The position numbers were made by a program, and so were the translations under genes. 64,000 nt of DNA, taken from NCBI GenBank assembly GCA_032871835.1, contig CM065299.1:83457652-83521651 (forward strand). Reading direction: 5' to 3'. This DNA comes from Dipteronia dyeriana. Lineage: Eukaryota; Streptophyta; Magnoliopsida; Sapindales; Sapindaceae. This document shows, in pieces, positions 33,831 to 46,150 of this stretch (the stretch's first letter is position 1; each line of letters starts with the position of its first letter). The notes under the pieces are model-generated. The model was not told the DNA's origin. It searched no databases and saw nothing but the letters and a program-made list of their open reading frames with translations.

Positions 33831-35336
33831 AGTGCTTTGGCATAAATTTAAACATGATGTATGCACATGTTTAACGAACTAGAACTACCCTAAAACTAGT
33901 TACTATACCACGACAATCCAACATACCACAAAGAAGTGCCGCCTTAGGGTCGATCAAATCTTTGCATGTTGGACCGAGACATTCTCAATCAAATGATATT
34001 CTGGAATAACTCTTATTCCATATCATTCAACCATCGTTCATTCAATCAGGTTTTTAATTAACAAACTTAATCAAAACCTTCGTGAGTGTTGCCCACCATT
34101 TCAGATCTCACGATCTTAACTCGAGAATTGCTGCCTTAAGGTCGGTCAATCCCGAAATACCCTAAAAAATCCTATCCGTTAGGAAGTCAACCTTGGTATT
34201 GACCTTTGTGGAAACCCTCCTTAGGGAGAACGAAAGCAAAGCCGTCACGATGCCCCACTCGGATCTCACGGCGTTGAACTAATGATGGAGACCGCGGGAT
34301 ATATATGTCATATATCCTTATCACACTCACTAATTTAAAATTAGGGTTTTCTATTAACCGTTAATGCACCTAGACTCGACAGGATTAAACGACTAACTTT
34401 AATCAAGTTATCTAGCACATTAACTAATTAGAAACAAATTCTAATTAACTAATAAATTATTAATGATTTTGAACAATTAAAAATCTAATCTATTAGTGAA
34501 TAATCTAAGCTTTTGTAACCTATTTATTAAAGTCAGATTATTATGTTAGTGTTTACCAAGTTTTAAATATTAAAACTCTAACACTTTATTCGGTTCATTT
34601 ATTATTAGGTAATTAATCATATTAATCCTAATTACAATAAATGACCCTATTAATCTAACTTATTAAACTCTTTAATAACTGGATTAATATTAATGAGAAT
34701 TACCAAGTATTCTAAACATTAAAAAACTAATCTCATTATTCATAGCCATTTATTTATTTACCCATTTTAATCACATTAAAAAAAATACATAAAATATCAG
34801 GCTATGATGCATGTATGACATATCAAATATATTTGTGTAGGCACATCTAATCTAAATGACATACGTATGCATGGCAATGTTTTTATCATCACATAATATA
34901 AAGCATACATGAATTGACCGAGTAATGTGGATTATTTAACCTAAAAAATTGGAATCTAAAATTACAAAAATTTCCCAAGGCATTCCTTGGTCTTCTAGTA
35001 ACTTCAGATATCTTCCAGTCTCTTCAGGTCACTCTGATTCATCTCATGAATCCTTCTTCGCTAATTTTCCAGGTCTTCAATATAGGTTATATTTTTTTTT
35101 ACAATACAATAACAGTAAAAAAAATATAAACAAAAAAAATAATAATACAACCCATAAACCCTAAATCCACAGTACCATATAAGTAACGATCAATCATGTT
35201 TTTGTAAATTAAAAAAATAAAAATATACATACAAAAAAAACATACAGACAATTTAAATTGTGCCTACACATTCATACATACAGGAGCATCGAAAACAATT
35301 TCCTGTTTCAAAAAATAAATTGGCTCTGATACCAAT
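33831..35336. other. Non-coding interior of element F
   Basis: AT-rich sequence without domain motifs. It shows GC-richer remnants at 33930-34280 (GTCGGTCAATCCCG, CTCACGGCGTTG) that look like untranslated retrotransposon leader. Confidence 0.6.
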
Positions 35337-37382
35337 TGTTGGAACCCTATTCACCTGTTACGTAGCGGAACTAGGTTTTAAAATTTTTAATACAGATCAT
35401 AATCTGTATTTGGGACCAGTGAACTTGGGATCCTAATTATTTTTCGAAACTAATACTTACAATATGTAAACACAGGAAATTGAAATCGATATAATCAGAA
35501 GAAAATCATACCAACGTTTGGGGGCTCCTTCACTTTAATTTATGCTCCTATCTGAACCACTCTTACCAACGTTTGGAGACTCCTTCATATTACGATATGC
35601 TCCTGTCTGAACCACTCAATCTTCCTCGCTATCTCCTGGATTGGTAACTGCGTGTGGGCACGTTACGGTCTCAGGAACTTGAATAGAGGATTTAGAGAAA
35701 AGACTTAAAGAAACTCTTCCTTCAAAGTCAAAACAACTAGAACAATTCTAGTGAAAAAGAATAATAATAATATTTTTTTTCTTTCTTTGATATGGGTGCA
35801 CTGCACTTTGACGCACAAAGCCAAGTTTTTTTTTTTGTCTTGTTTCATGCACAAAGCAATACCAATCTAAAAACCCTGTCTCACGCCCACTTGCATATAT
35901 TTATATATATTATGTGTATTAGATATTTGCATCATATGCAAATTCTTCTTTTGACTATTGTTTCATGTTCACCCACCAATTTGAATCCAATGCAATCTCT
36001 TGTGTTATTAATTGATATATATCTTTTAATTATCATTTTCAAATATATCAAATATATTAAATGTGATAATAAGTATTTTAAATTTAAAATTAAATTCAAA
36101 TACTTAGATAAATGATTTAGTAAAATAAAATAATTCTACTATTTTATCTTCACCTAAATCCATATATCAACTAACACCCTCCGGTTAATAGTTAATTAAT
36201 AATTCATAATTATCAATATAATTAAATAATATAATTATTTAATTAACTTAACTATTAACATTTATTATTTAAATAATCTCATTATTCAATTAATTCATGA
36301 ATATATACGTGTCACTTTTGTAACATAATTAATTGGACAATCCAATTGATTAACAGTAACACTTGTTACTTAAATCGATCGGGCTAGCAAGGGGACTTAA
36401 TACCCACAATATTTTGAGCTCCAATAATCCTCGAAATCATTAATTAAACTCTTTAATTAATATTCCTTGATTATTAACTCCGGTGTTATTCCACTAAAAA
36501 CCTGAAGCTACACTCTCTCAACTGTAGACGTTTTTACACAAACCGATACAACTCGGTCTCCATCGATATAACTATCACATATGGTGTGATCCTCCATAGT
36601 AGTTCATAATTAGAGTTGGGTTATAATGTCCGTTATACCCCTTTAATTACATATATCCTTTAAGTACCAATGATTCTCTAATGGACAATAAATCCTATTT
36701 CCTCACAGAATTAGGAGAGCGCTCATATTGTCCAAGCCCCGAATCAACCCTTAAGAGAACTACCATCTACTTCTCACAAGAAGGAGTGGATTCCACTATT
36801 GTGTACAAACCTTTCCAGCCACAAGCCAAACCGCAATCCCAACATACGGAGCATATTGATAGAGAACTGCATCCGACCTCACCCATGGTATATCAAAGAC
36901 CACGATCTAACCTGAAGGAGTCGATAAGACACTCAAGATTAAGATCACCCACATATAGTCATCATTAGTTGATATATATGAATCTCATTGGTAAACGGAT
37001 CTTGGTGAGAGATTCATATAGATCATGGTTCAGTTCTATATGATCACATTATACAAGGTGTCTCCATTCCCATATCTCATATGAATGATTCAGGATAGAA
37101 TCATCGTACCTTACGGAATGGACCACAGCTATAAATTAACTATAAATAAAGTATCCAGCTTTATTTGTTATCTATGGACTTTTTAGATTGCACGTCTCTT
37201 ACCGTATTCATTTGTATATGACACTCATATACACAATTCGAGATTACATCCGGCAATCTTGGATGTTAAATATATACACAAGTTATAAAATAAACAAAAT
37301 AACATGATAGAATTCAACTTTTCCTTTTATTTGTTTCATAAATCCATTTACAAATTACATCTTTAGGGCACAAACCCCAACA
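35337..37382 (-). repeat. 5' LTR of element F (right)
   Basis: 2,046 bp from TGTTGGAACCC to CAAACCCCAACA. The first part also has two ~54-bp units (ACCAACGTTTGG..CTGAACCACTC). The frame at 36681-36968 lies inside the LTR and shows no known domain. Confidence 0.88.
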
Positions 37383-37387
37383 AGACG

Positions 37388-37720
37388 AACCCCTCTATGA
37401 GCTTCACCTCCTCCTAGGACTGTGGCCCCATAACACGAGATGAAAGAGGGTATGATCATTACACCCTTTTAAATGCGTTCCGAGAAACAATCTACCTACC
37501 TATTCGAGACAAGGGGCTACTCCAGAAACCTGCACCCACGAAAGTCTCGGTAGACAAAAGGAATAGGTACAAGTACTGTGACTTTCATGAAGACGTAGGG
37601 CACAACACTTCAGAGTGCTATAACCTGTGTAACCAGATTAAGGCTCTGGTAAGGGGAGGATGTACAATTCTTGCAGCAGGTAAGGGACACTATCCAAACT
37701 GGAAGAGAGGTACAAGTAGA
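37388..37720 (+). pseudogene. Element E gag, part after F
   Basis: Continues with YDHYTLLNAFRETIY-like sequence near 37455-37500. At about 37570-37650 it reads KYCDFHEDVGHNTSECYNL, the modified zinc knuckle (C-x2-H-x4-H-x4-C pattern) typical of Tat Gag. Poorly open after 37680. Confidence 0.8.
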
Positions 37721-37799
37721 GATTCGTTACCATGCTGAGAAGAGGAAGGGGGAATAGAAGGATTTGATGCAACAAATCCAGGTGATACATACCAATAGT

Positions 37800-38622
37800 G
37801 GGGGGGCCCACCCTGGTTGGCACCTCCAATAATTCCATGAAAAACCATGCAAGGGAAATTCCCCGTGTTGATGAGGGCTGGGGTATCTTCAAGGTTGACC
37901 AACGCTCGACTGGCCCATCCCAGTCAACACATATTATAATCAATGAGGTAGATGTCTACAACACCGTGCAACCCCATTATGATCCCATAGTGATCATGGT
38001 ACAGATTGCCAACTGCGTGGTTCACCGCATGATCATTGATACAGACAGTAGTGTAGATATCTTCTTCAAAGACACTTTGGAGAAACTGAATTTGAAGTAG
38101 TGGTGTTACAATAACTATATAACCCCGTTGTATGGATTCACAGGGGATAATACCAGTGGGATCAAAGATCCTCCCAGTGATCATTGGAATCGCACATCTC
38201 TAACAAAATGTTATGATAGACTTCGTTATGGTTGATACCCCGTCGACCTACAACACAATACTAGGGAGACCATTACTATCTTCCTTGAAGGGAGTCCTGT
38301 CTATCTACCATAATGTCCTTAAATTTCCATTGGGGAACAGTGTGGGAGAAGTACGCGGGGACCACCAAATGCCTAGGAAATGCTATGTCGTGTCTACTAA
38401 TCAAACATTTTTGGCTAAAGAAGTCACACAAGTCATGACAATTCAAGATATGGAAACGCCAGGGATGCCTGCCGATCATCTAGAAGATAACCCTTTGGTA
38501 CTGGATGAGGAAGAACCGAGTAGAGGGTGGGCGAGCGCGCACCTAGTGGACAAACTAGAGAAAGTACCTATCAGAAGTGACGACCCTTCCAAGGTTGTCA
38601 AGATCGGGGCAACCCTCAAATA
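37800..38622 (+). pseudogene. Element E protease region
   Basis: Two open pieces. 37798-38100 ends with VHRMIIDTDSSVDIFFKDTL, the aspartic-protease active site with DTGSS changed to DTDSS. 38213-38623 reads FVMVDTPSTYNTILGRPLL and VGEVRGDHQMPRKCYV, standard blocks between protease and RT in Tat elements. Stops at 38098 and 38621 and a frameshift separate them. The Gly-to-Asp change in the flap-side triad would be expected to harm activity. Confidence 0.82.
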
Positions 38623-40010
38623 GGGATTGAAGAAAGGTTTGATTGGGCTTCTCCGAGAGTTTAATGACATCTTCGCTTGGAACCATGACGAGATGCCCGA
38701 GATCCTAATGTCATTGGCTGCTTACCTACTAGCAGTGGATCCATCCTTCAAGCCCGTCTAGCAGAAGAGGCGTCACTTTAACGTCGAAAGGAACAATACG
38801 GTTCAAGAGGAAATGGATAAGTTGATTAAATCAGGCTTCATCAGAGAAGCGCACTACCCCGAATGGATTGTCAAGGTGGTCATGGTCACGTAGGTGAATG
38901 GGAAGTGGCGTATGTGCATCGACTATACCGACCTCAACCAGGCGTGCCTAAAAGATAGTTTTCCTCTGCCAAAAAATTGACCAGCTGGTGGATTCCACGG
39001 TCGAAAACAAGCTCCTTAGCTTCATGGATGCATTCTCTAGGTACAACCAAATTATAATTCACCCCGTCGATCAAGACATGACTAGCTTCATCACGGGGTA
39101 AGGTCTGTACTGCTACAAGGTGATTACTTTCGGCCTCAAGAATGCGGGTGCAACCTACCAACAATTGGTTAACCGGTTGTTCAAGCCAGAGATAAAAAGA
39201 ACAATGAAGGTGTACATCGATGATATGATCACCAAATCCGGGGAAGTGGAAGACTATCAAGAACATCTCCGTTGGACTTTTCAGATAGTGAGGGAGAACC
39301 GAATGTAACTGAATCCCATCAAGTGTGCTTTCGGAGTAACAGCGGGAAAGTTTTTGGGCTTCATGGTGAATGAGAGGGGAATTGAGGCAAACCCTAAAAA
39401 GATCCAAGCTATCTTGAACCTAGATTCTCCTACCACTCTCAAACAAGTTCAAGTGTTGACGGGGCGAATAGCAGCGCTCAACAGGTTCATCTCACTTTCC
39501 GTAGATAAGTGTCTTCCTTTCTTTAAAGCCATCAAGTAGGGGAAGAACATGAAATGGAACCTGGACAGCGAGCGAGCTTTCTAGAACTTAAAAGAATACC
39601 TCGCTAGCCCACCGCTGCTAGTTAAACTAATACTTGGAGAAAAGTTACAGATATATCTGGCAGTGTCAAAAACGACCGTAAGTGAGGCATTGGTCAAGGA
39701 GTGCAGATATGGGATCCAACGACTTATCTACTATGTCAGTCATGCGCTATCCACCTGAGAGGAACTACCTCCTTATTGAGAAGCTCGCCCTTGCCCTGGT
39801 TACCTCAGCAAGGAAGCTCCGTCTTTATTTTTAAGCCCACACAGTGGCAGTGGCAGTGGCAGTGGTGACGGACCAACCTCTTCTCCAATTTTTACAGAAG
39901 CTGGATGTATCTAGAAGGCTAGTCCAGTGGGCTTTTGAGCTCACTCGGTTCGACCTGAAGTACAAATCACGAACGACAATCAAAGCTCAAGCCTTATTAG
40001 ACTTTGTAGT
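38623..40010 (+). pseudogene. Element E reverse transcriptase and RNase H
   Basis: RT blocks are EEMDKLIKSGFIREAHYPEW, KWRMCIDYTDLNQACLKDSF, then after a frameshift ITFGLKNAGATYQQLVNRLF and the catalytic VYIDDMITKS (Asp pair at 39219-39224). The RT/RH connection is [11 protein letters not shown]. RNase H motifs follow (YLAVSKTTVSEALV and IYYVSHALS near 39650-39760). In-frame stops occur at 38759, 38892, 39306, 39537 and elsewhere. A (GTGGCA)n tract at 39844-39868 replaces the start of the TDQPL segment. Confidence 0.86.
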
Positions 40011-40419
40011 TGAGTTCTCAGCCCTCTCGAGCGAAGAGACACCGATAACACTAGGTCCAGCTCCTAAGAAACTTCAAGAAGACAACAATTGGCCAAAAAA
40101 CTGTAAAGCCTGGACCCTTTACACCAATGGGGCATCTGGGAAGGTAGGGGGAAGTGCTGGTATAGTCTTGATCGATCCTGGAAAAATGGAATGTTGCCAC
40201 TATTTTAGGTTCAAATTCAAAGTAACCAATAATGAGGCAAAGTACGAAGCTCTCGTAGTCGGAATAAAGATCGACATCGAGCTTGGGGCAGATTATTTAC
40301 ATGTCAAGAGCGACTCACTGCTCATTGTCAACCAGGTTACAAGACTTTGCCAAGCTAAGGGAGACAACATGGCAGCCTACCCGAAGTTGATCCAGCAGCT
40401 AGGGGAAATGTTCAAATGA
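40011..40419 (+). pseudogene. Element E second (archaeal-type) RNase H domain
   Basis: Within the open piece 39844-40419, residues from about 95 read WTLYTNGASGKVGGSAGIVL, then NNEAKYEALVVGIKI and LHVKSDSLLIVNQV. These are the D-E-D blocks of an RNase H fold, here N-G-A-S instead of D-G-A-S at the first acidic position. Tat-lineage plant retrotransposons carry such an additional archaeal-type RNase H after the normal one. Loss of the first Asp would be expected to inactivate it. The reading frame itself is unbroken. Confidence 0.78.
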
Positions 40420-40482
40420 TTCCAGAGCAAGCAAATACCTCAACAGCAAAACCACCGAGCGAACGTCTGAGCAAAGATAACC

Positions 40483-41521
40483 GTGAATGGAGGTCAATCT
40501 CTACCTAAGGGAGTACCCCTCCAGGTGATCTCCCAATCGAGCATAACCACAGGTAAAGAAATCTACCTAGTGGACCAGCTACCCAGTTGGATGGACCTGA
40601 TAGTTGTCTACCTCAATAAAGGAAAGCTACCCGAGAACCCCAACCAAGCTCGAACGGTCAAAAGGTTATCAATTCGGTATTACCTGATAGATGTATACCT
40701 CGGTCGAAGGGGCAAGTCCCTTTCTCTACTTCGATGTCTTCATCCGGACGATGCCAGTTGGATATTAAGAGAGGTCTATTTTAGGGACTATGGAAATCAC
40801 ATTGGTGGGGAGGCTTTAGCATAGCAAGTGCTCCGTATAGGGTATTATTGGCCCACAATTCACTAAGACGTGAAGATTTTTGTGCAATCCTATGTACCGT
40901 GTCAGAGGACTTTAAAGTTAAGTCACTTACCCCCGGAGCGGCTGTCATCTCTCAGTTCACTCTACCTCTTTGCCACTTGTTGGGTCACCCTGATCGAACT
41001 GCTTTCTACAGCTCATGGGTAAGCCAAGCACGTTGTCATGGCAAACGACTATTTTACAAGGTGAGTCAAAGCAGGACCTCTCTCCTAAATTTTAGAGGAG
41101 AATACGGCGAGGTTCATCAAAACCAACGTGGTTTGTAGGTTTGGGACTCCACTCATCATTGTAGCCGACCTAGGTAAACAATTTGATAATGCCCGATTCA
41201 AAGACTTCTATGAAGGTTTGGGAATCGACCTCAGGTTCACTTCAGTAGCCCACCCTTAGACTAATAGGCTGGTCGAATCCACCAACAAGACTATCAAGAA
41301 GATATTGAAGAAGAAATTGCAGCAGAAGAAAGGCATGTGGGTCGAGGAGCTTCCCGAGGTTCATTGGGCATATCAGACCACGAAGAGAACGACTACGGGA
41401 GAAACACTCTATTCTCTAGCCTTCGAGGTCGAAGTAGTCCTCCCCATCGAGCAAAAACTAACCTCGTTCAAGGTACAACACTTTGAATAGGAAAGTAACG
41501 AGGTCAAGCTCCAAGCCAGTC
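40483..41521 (+). pseudogene. Element E integrase
   Basis: 40483-40824 has LPSWMDLIVVYLNKGKLPEN and LHPDDASWILREVYFRDYGNH, the zinc-binding N-terminal region. After a stop come GYYWPTIH and, around 41105-41260, IKTNVVCRFGTPLIIVADLG and FKDFYEGLGIDLRF (catalytic-core Asp). 41305-41490 contains MWVEELPEVHWAYQTTKRTT. It stops at 41488, and the frame continues EVKLQASL to the insertion of G at 41522. Confidence 0.83.
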
Positions 41522-43080
41522 TATGTAGGGAAAAAACGGTTCAAAACGCAACGGAAGCGTGATAAAAATGAAAATTAGGATTTGTGTATAAATAATTTTT
41601 TTTCCCTTTTATGCAACGAGAACCTTAACCCTAGATTAATTGATGTATATAAAAAGTGCCATACCTTTTTCTCGTGACGATTGAACAAGCTCCGAATCAA
41701 TTCCGCAAGATCTTCCAATCCAATCACGTATGTGAATCACCTAGGAGTGTGGGCTCCCTTTCTTTAAATCGTATACCTGAGGATGGAAACAAACAAAATC
41801 TTTCTCTTTGTTAGTTACAATAATCCTCCAAGAAGAAAACAAAGAACATTAGGTCACTTGGGAATTATCAATCAATTTGATTGAAACTCGCGTGAACCTT
41901 GATTCGATGTTGTACACAAAACCTTTTGATGTAAAGGCTACTATTGTACTATCGAAGACCAAACATTCTTTCATTCTATTTCTTCTTTCCCGAATTACAC
42001 ACTATTTCTTAGAGTTGATCGAATTTTGTCTAGAGCAAAATCAGATTTTTCTCCTTCAAAATACCTATGATCGTCGAATTCTCTCCACAAAGAATTACCT
42101 AGCTAGTCAAAATCTTCTCTTGAAATTATGTTAGGGCTGGCCGAAATTCACTCTTAGAATTTCTTAGGGCTAGCTAAAAATCACAAGAGATATATATAGG
42201 ATTATAAATCCTCTCCTAAGAAGGATTTACTTGGTTGGCAAGAATCATTTCCTTATGTGGATTTATTTGGTAGTTAAGAATCTTTATCTAAAAGGAATTC
42301 TATCATCTCCTATATACACATGGGCTGGCCGAAATTCATAGGATATATATTAGGAGACTTAATTCTTTTCCTAAAAAGGATTTACTTGGTGGTTAAGAAT
42401 CCTATCCTTAGGTGGATTTACTTGGTGGTTAAGAATCCTTTTCCAAAAGGAATTCTTTCCTACACTGAGACTCCTAATCCAACTCAATAGTGTATTTGTA
42501 ATCATATTAAAGACTTCCTAATTTGATTAAATAAATAATTCCTTTTATTTATCTACTTATCAAATATAATCTTTAATATTAATTATACTACTGACAATAG
42601 TATAATTTTAAGAGACCATCTCATACTAGGAAAAATATTTTGACTTTTAATTAAATAATTAATTAATCAATCAATTAATTAATTTCCATTTAATTAAGTA
42701 ATAAAATAAAATTAATATAATTAAGCTATTCTAAATAGCATTGCCGCCCAACACATATATATGGACCATATATTATTTTTCTTATTTTATTAAATCCATA
42801 GGACCTTTATAAAAAGTCCACATGTGAACTAGACCTATTCTTACAAAAAGAAACAAGTTCACATGCCTTAATACAATTCTAAGTGGACCCCTAAATTGGT
42901 CCGGTAGAATATATCAAGTGACCCATGCAAGTTCGTGTGGATTGGGGATATTGGCGGGCTATCTAGATTTAAGCTCCAATAGACACAACCCAATCGCAAT
43001 CAATAAATAATTCACTTAGGCCCGATCTATTTAATTTTAGTTCATTCCACTAAAAAACTAAAATTGAACTCTTAAATAAA
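41522..43080. mobile_element. Element G: LTR-like insertion in E
   Basis: Starts TGTAGGGAAAAAACGG after GTCTA and interrupts E between integrase and the antisense ORF. No domain is visible. About five copies of a ~35-bp unit (AAGGATTTACTTGGTGGTTA then AGAATCC) lie at 42210-42450. The right edge is uncertain and no target duplication was found, so a truncated or solo LTR is the best reading. Confidence 0.5.
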
Positions 43081-43089
43081 GATAGAATA

Positions 43090-45602
43090 AGTTGATGTTA
43101 CTCATTCATACCCTAGACAACCTTATTGGAGAAAGTACATCTTCCTGGTGCCCTCATGTTACTCCTCCTCCTTGCTGGACCTTGCATACCGCCCCTCTTT
43201 CTAGTGGTTTCTTGGTTGGCCACTTCTGCCACCCCCTCATCCGAAGGCTCTTCAACTCCTTGTTGCTTGACTTGGTCCTCCCCCAAGACCTCATTAACTA
43301 TGGCCATAACCTCAGGGGAATTGCTGAATCTAGAGTGATAGCATCAACCTCCATTTTCTCAACCTCTAACTTCTCTAGAGGGATCTTCAAAGCGGCCTCT
43401 AGTCCTCTCCCAAGCTTTCGGTTTAACACCCATGGAATGCGTGAGCTGAACCCCGCTTGAAGATTCCCTATAACCTAAAACTAGAAGGACTGAAGAAGGA
43501 TGAGAAAGATCTGTCACGATCAGTTGTTTCCCGTCTTCAACCACGCTAGAAGGACCCGCTCCATCACCACAGGATGAGACATCTCTGTGAATTTAGTGAT
43601 GATCTCCTCTCTATCCTAGTAGGCAATAGTGGATAGGTCGAAGGGAAAAGGGAGAGCTTTAGCGACCTGGAATGAAGCATAAAAATACCTATCATTGAAG
43701 GAGGCAACTACCTCAGCTTACAGCTTGACCACCTGAGCATGCAGGGTCTGGTTCTCGATGTCTAGCATCTTAGCCTAAGCTTTCCAAGTGTCCTTTTGCT
43801 TAGCCCGGCATTCAGAGTGAAGGGTTTCTTGATCAAAGGAACGTTTTAACCTCTCACAGTCACAGTGAAGCTCAGTCAGCTTTGCCTCCATCCCCCTCTG
43901 ACTAGATGTCATCTCTTGCACTAGAGCTTAAGCTCATGCAAGCAGCCTCATGACCCTCTCAGCTTTAGCTTCAGCTTCAACTTTAGCCACACGGCCACGA
44001 AGAGAGGCCATCTGATGAACCATGGCCACGTTGAATTTAAAAGCCTACAAATTGAAAAGGTTTAAGTTAGAGAATGATCAAGCTAGCGGTCATGAGAAAT
44101 GATGAAAGATGATGGTTACCTCGACCAAAAGAGCAGACCCTTAGGTGATCAGGATATCTACGGGCTTCAAAGCCATCAAAGAAAGACTACCACCTAGACA
44201 GGATGCAACAAACTGCCCCAAGATCTCACCATGTATAGCAGAGCTCATTTGATGTTGAGGGTGAATAGGTGGAACCTCCTCAACACAAGCCTCGAGGTCC
44301 TCCGAAGCTTGAGAAATCGAGGATGCAGATAGAGGGGCAGAAACATTCGATAAGTTAACCATGGGGGCGGCAGAAGTAGTAGCAGCAGCGGCAGCGGGGG
44401 AAACCAGAGAAAGAACAAAAATAGTTGCATCAACAGCAAGAGAAACGAAGGTCCCCTTGCTCCGCACCTTGGTAGCCCGTAATGCGAGGAGCACCATCTT
44501 AGACCTGAGCTGGGAAAGGGATAGAGCATAAGCAGGTGAGGCTCCAGCTGGAACAGTTGGCCCCCTTTTCTCTGAGGCAGCCAAAGGGACTCCCTAGGTC
44601 AATCCTATAGGGGGAAGGGTGCGAGCTTACCGAGATTTGAGGGAAGCTGGAGCAGCAATAAAAACTATTGAAAAAAAAGAAGAAGAAGAAAGGTGTCAGA
44701 ACCAAGCTAGCCAATGAAACAGAGCGAGATGGCGCAACGTAACTTTACTTACAAGGAGTAGCAGTAGAGATTCACAGGTATATATTCACCCTGCGAGGAT
44801 CGAAGGAATCAGCGGTAGGAAACTTCAAGTTCAAATAATTTCTGATGAGGATTGTCTTCAAGATTGTTTCAGACTCAGCAGGCAGAGAATCCCTATCCCA
44901 TGAAGGTTTGTCACTGAAAACTATGGGAACCTCTAACTCATGCCCACCGATAAAGATCGAGCTTCCTCAATCATCCCCTATGAGAATCCATTCCTCCTTC
45001 CAGACAGGGTCTTTCTTGGAAGCGTTGGGAATGATGAAGTTGAGTTTGTTCTTAGCTTTTACGTAGAACTGACCTTATGGGGCATCAGACAGGCTTCCAA
45101 TCTAGAAAGGGTAGGTCAATTCCTCTGCTCTGGGCTCCTTGACAACTTTGCTCATCTCGGACTATTCCATCCATGACATGATGAGCCGATTAGATGCCCT
45201 CAGAAGCCCATGTTTCAATTGGAGAAAAGCAAGCTTTAGGGCATTGATAGCCCATCGGAGGGTAGGGTGAAGGAGAAGTCTGACCCCATTCTCAAGGGCC
45301 GCGACATGGATTGGAAGCACACATTTAAGAGGGTTGAAAACATCATACTTCTTGGGAGGAACTGAGATGGAAACGCTGTCAGGGATGCCATACTTGGACC
45401 TTAGGCGATCAATAGAATTTTGGTTCGTGGTAGAGTCCGGGTTGACCTTGAAGTCGTAGGGAAGAAGCCTCTCTAGAAGAGAACCAACAATTGCAACTTG
45501 ACTATTCCCAGCAGCAGCATCTTTGGATTCCCTATCAGACTCTCTGTCGACCAAGTTCAAAGGGTTATCTGGCCTACTAGAGAACCCAGTCCCAATAGCC
45601 AT
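43090..45602 (-). pseudogene. Antisense ORF of element E (putative gypsy-type transposon protein)
   Basis: Starts at ATG 45602 (MAIGTGFSSRPDNPLNLVDR). The open piece 45162-45602 reads IDRLRSKYGIPDSVSISVPP, LENGVRLLLHPTLRWAINAL and LKHGLLRASNRLIMSW. This is the pattern of the 'putative gypsy type transposon' domain (PF04195) encoded antisense in Tat/Retand-like elements. Downstream, broken frames include a Ser/Ala-rich linker (44141-44584) and coiled-coil stretches around 43700-44040, ending with ARRRSNMRAPGRCTFSNKVV near 43115. Function in the retrotransposon is unknown. Several stops and frameshifts. Confidence 0.7.
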
Positions 45603-46150
45603 GTTCTTATTCGATCGGCGACTTTACTGGTTAGGAGGAGAGTCATCGCTGTTGAAGTTCTTTCACACTCTTTTCCTGAGGGCAAGGCTAGAAACCTTTT
45701 CGCCATCTACTATGGAATCCACAGTATCGCGGCTGGTTTTCGATATGGTGGAGAAAGGTTTAGAGTTAGGTGAAGAAAAAGGTGGAGGTGTCGCTCGAGA
45801 AGGTAGCAAGAGAAAAAAATTTTCTTTTGAAAATTTGAAATTTGAAAAGAAGAAAGCGTGAGGAAGACAATGAAACAACCGGGTTTAAATAGAGGTGAAT
45901 AAAGCAGTGACATCGGTGATGCAGAAGAAAAATATTTGGTGGAGATTGCCTCGAATCTCGGTAGCTGGCATAACGCATCCAGATTATTTTGAAGCGCACC
46001 GGTCTCTGCTCGCCACGTCACTCATGCATTTAATGAGAGGGTTTCCACCAAGATTCTGATAACAACAATGGAGGAAAAATTTCCCAATTAAAACGGGAAG
46101 TCTGACTCCAACCCCAACTCAATCACCGGTGTTCAAGTCAGATAGACTTC

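Larger units (their letters stand above)
32862..37382 (-). mobile_element. Element F: non-autonomous LTR element inside E gag
   Basis: Flanked by AGACG on both sides (32857-32861, 37383-37387). The outer ends are TGTTGG and CCCAACA. The right LTR (35337-37382) is complete; the left (32862-33686) is cut short. GGCTCTGATACCAAT at 35322-35336 is an initiator-Met primer-binding site in minus orientation. The interior (33831-35336) has no coding capacity. A 145-bp fragment of an element A-type LTR end sits at 33686-33830. Confidence 0.85.

Noticed and set aside
36681..36968. 95-codon frame as a small gene
   Set aside because: It is inside the complete LTR of element F, shows no domain, and low-complexity Pro/Ser/His content suggests chance.
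45498..45861. Plus-strand frames near 45.5-45.9 kb
   Set aside because: Shadows of the minus-strand antisense ORF of element E and of its upstream region.
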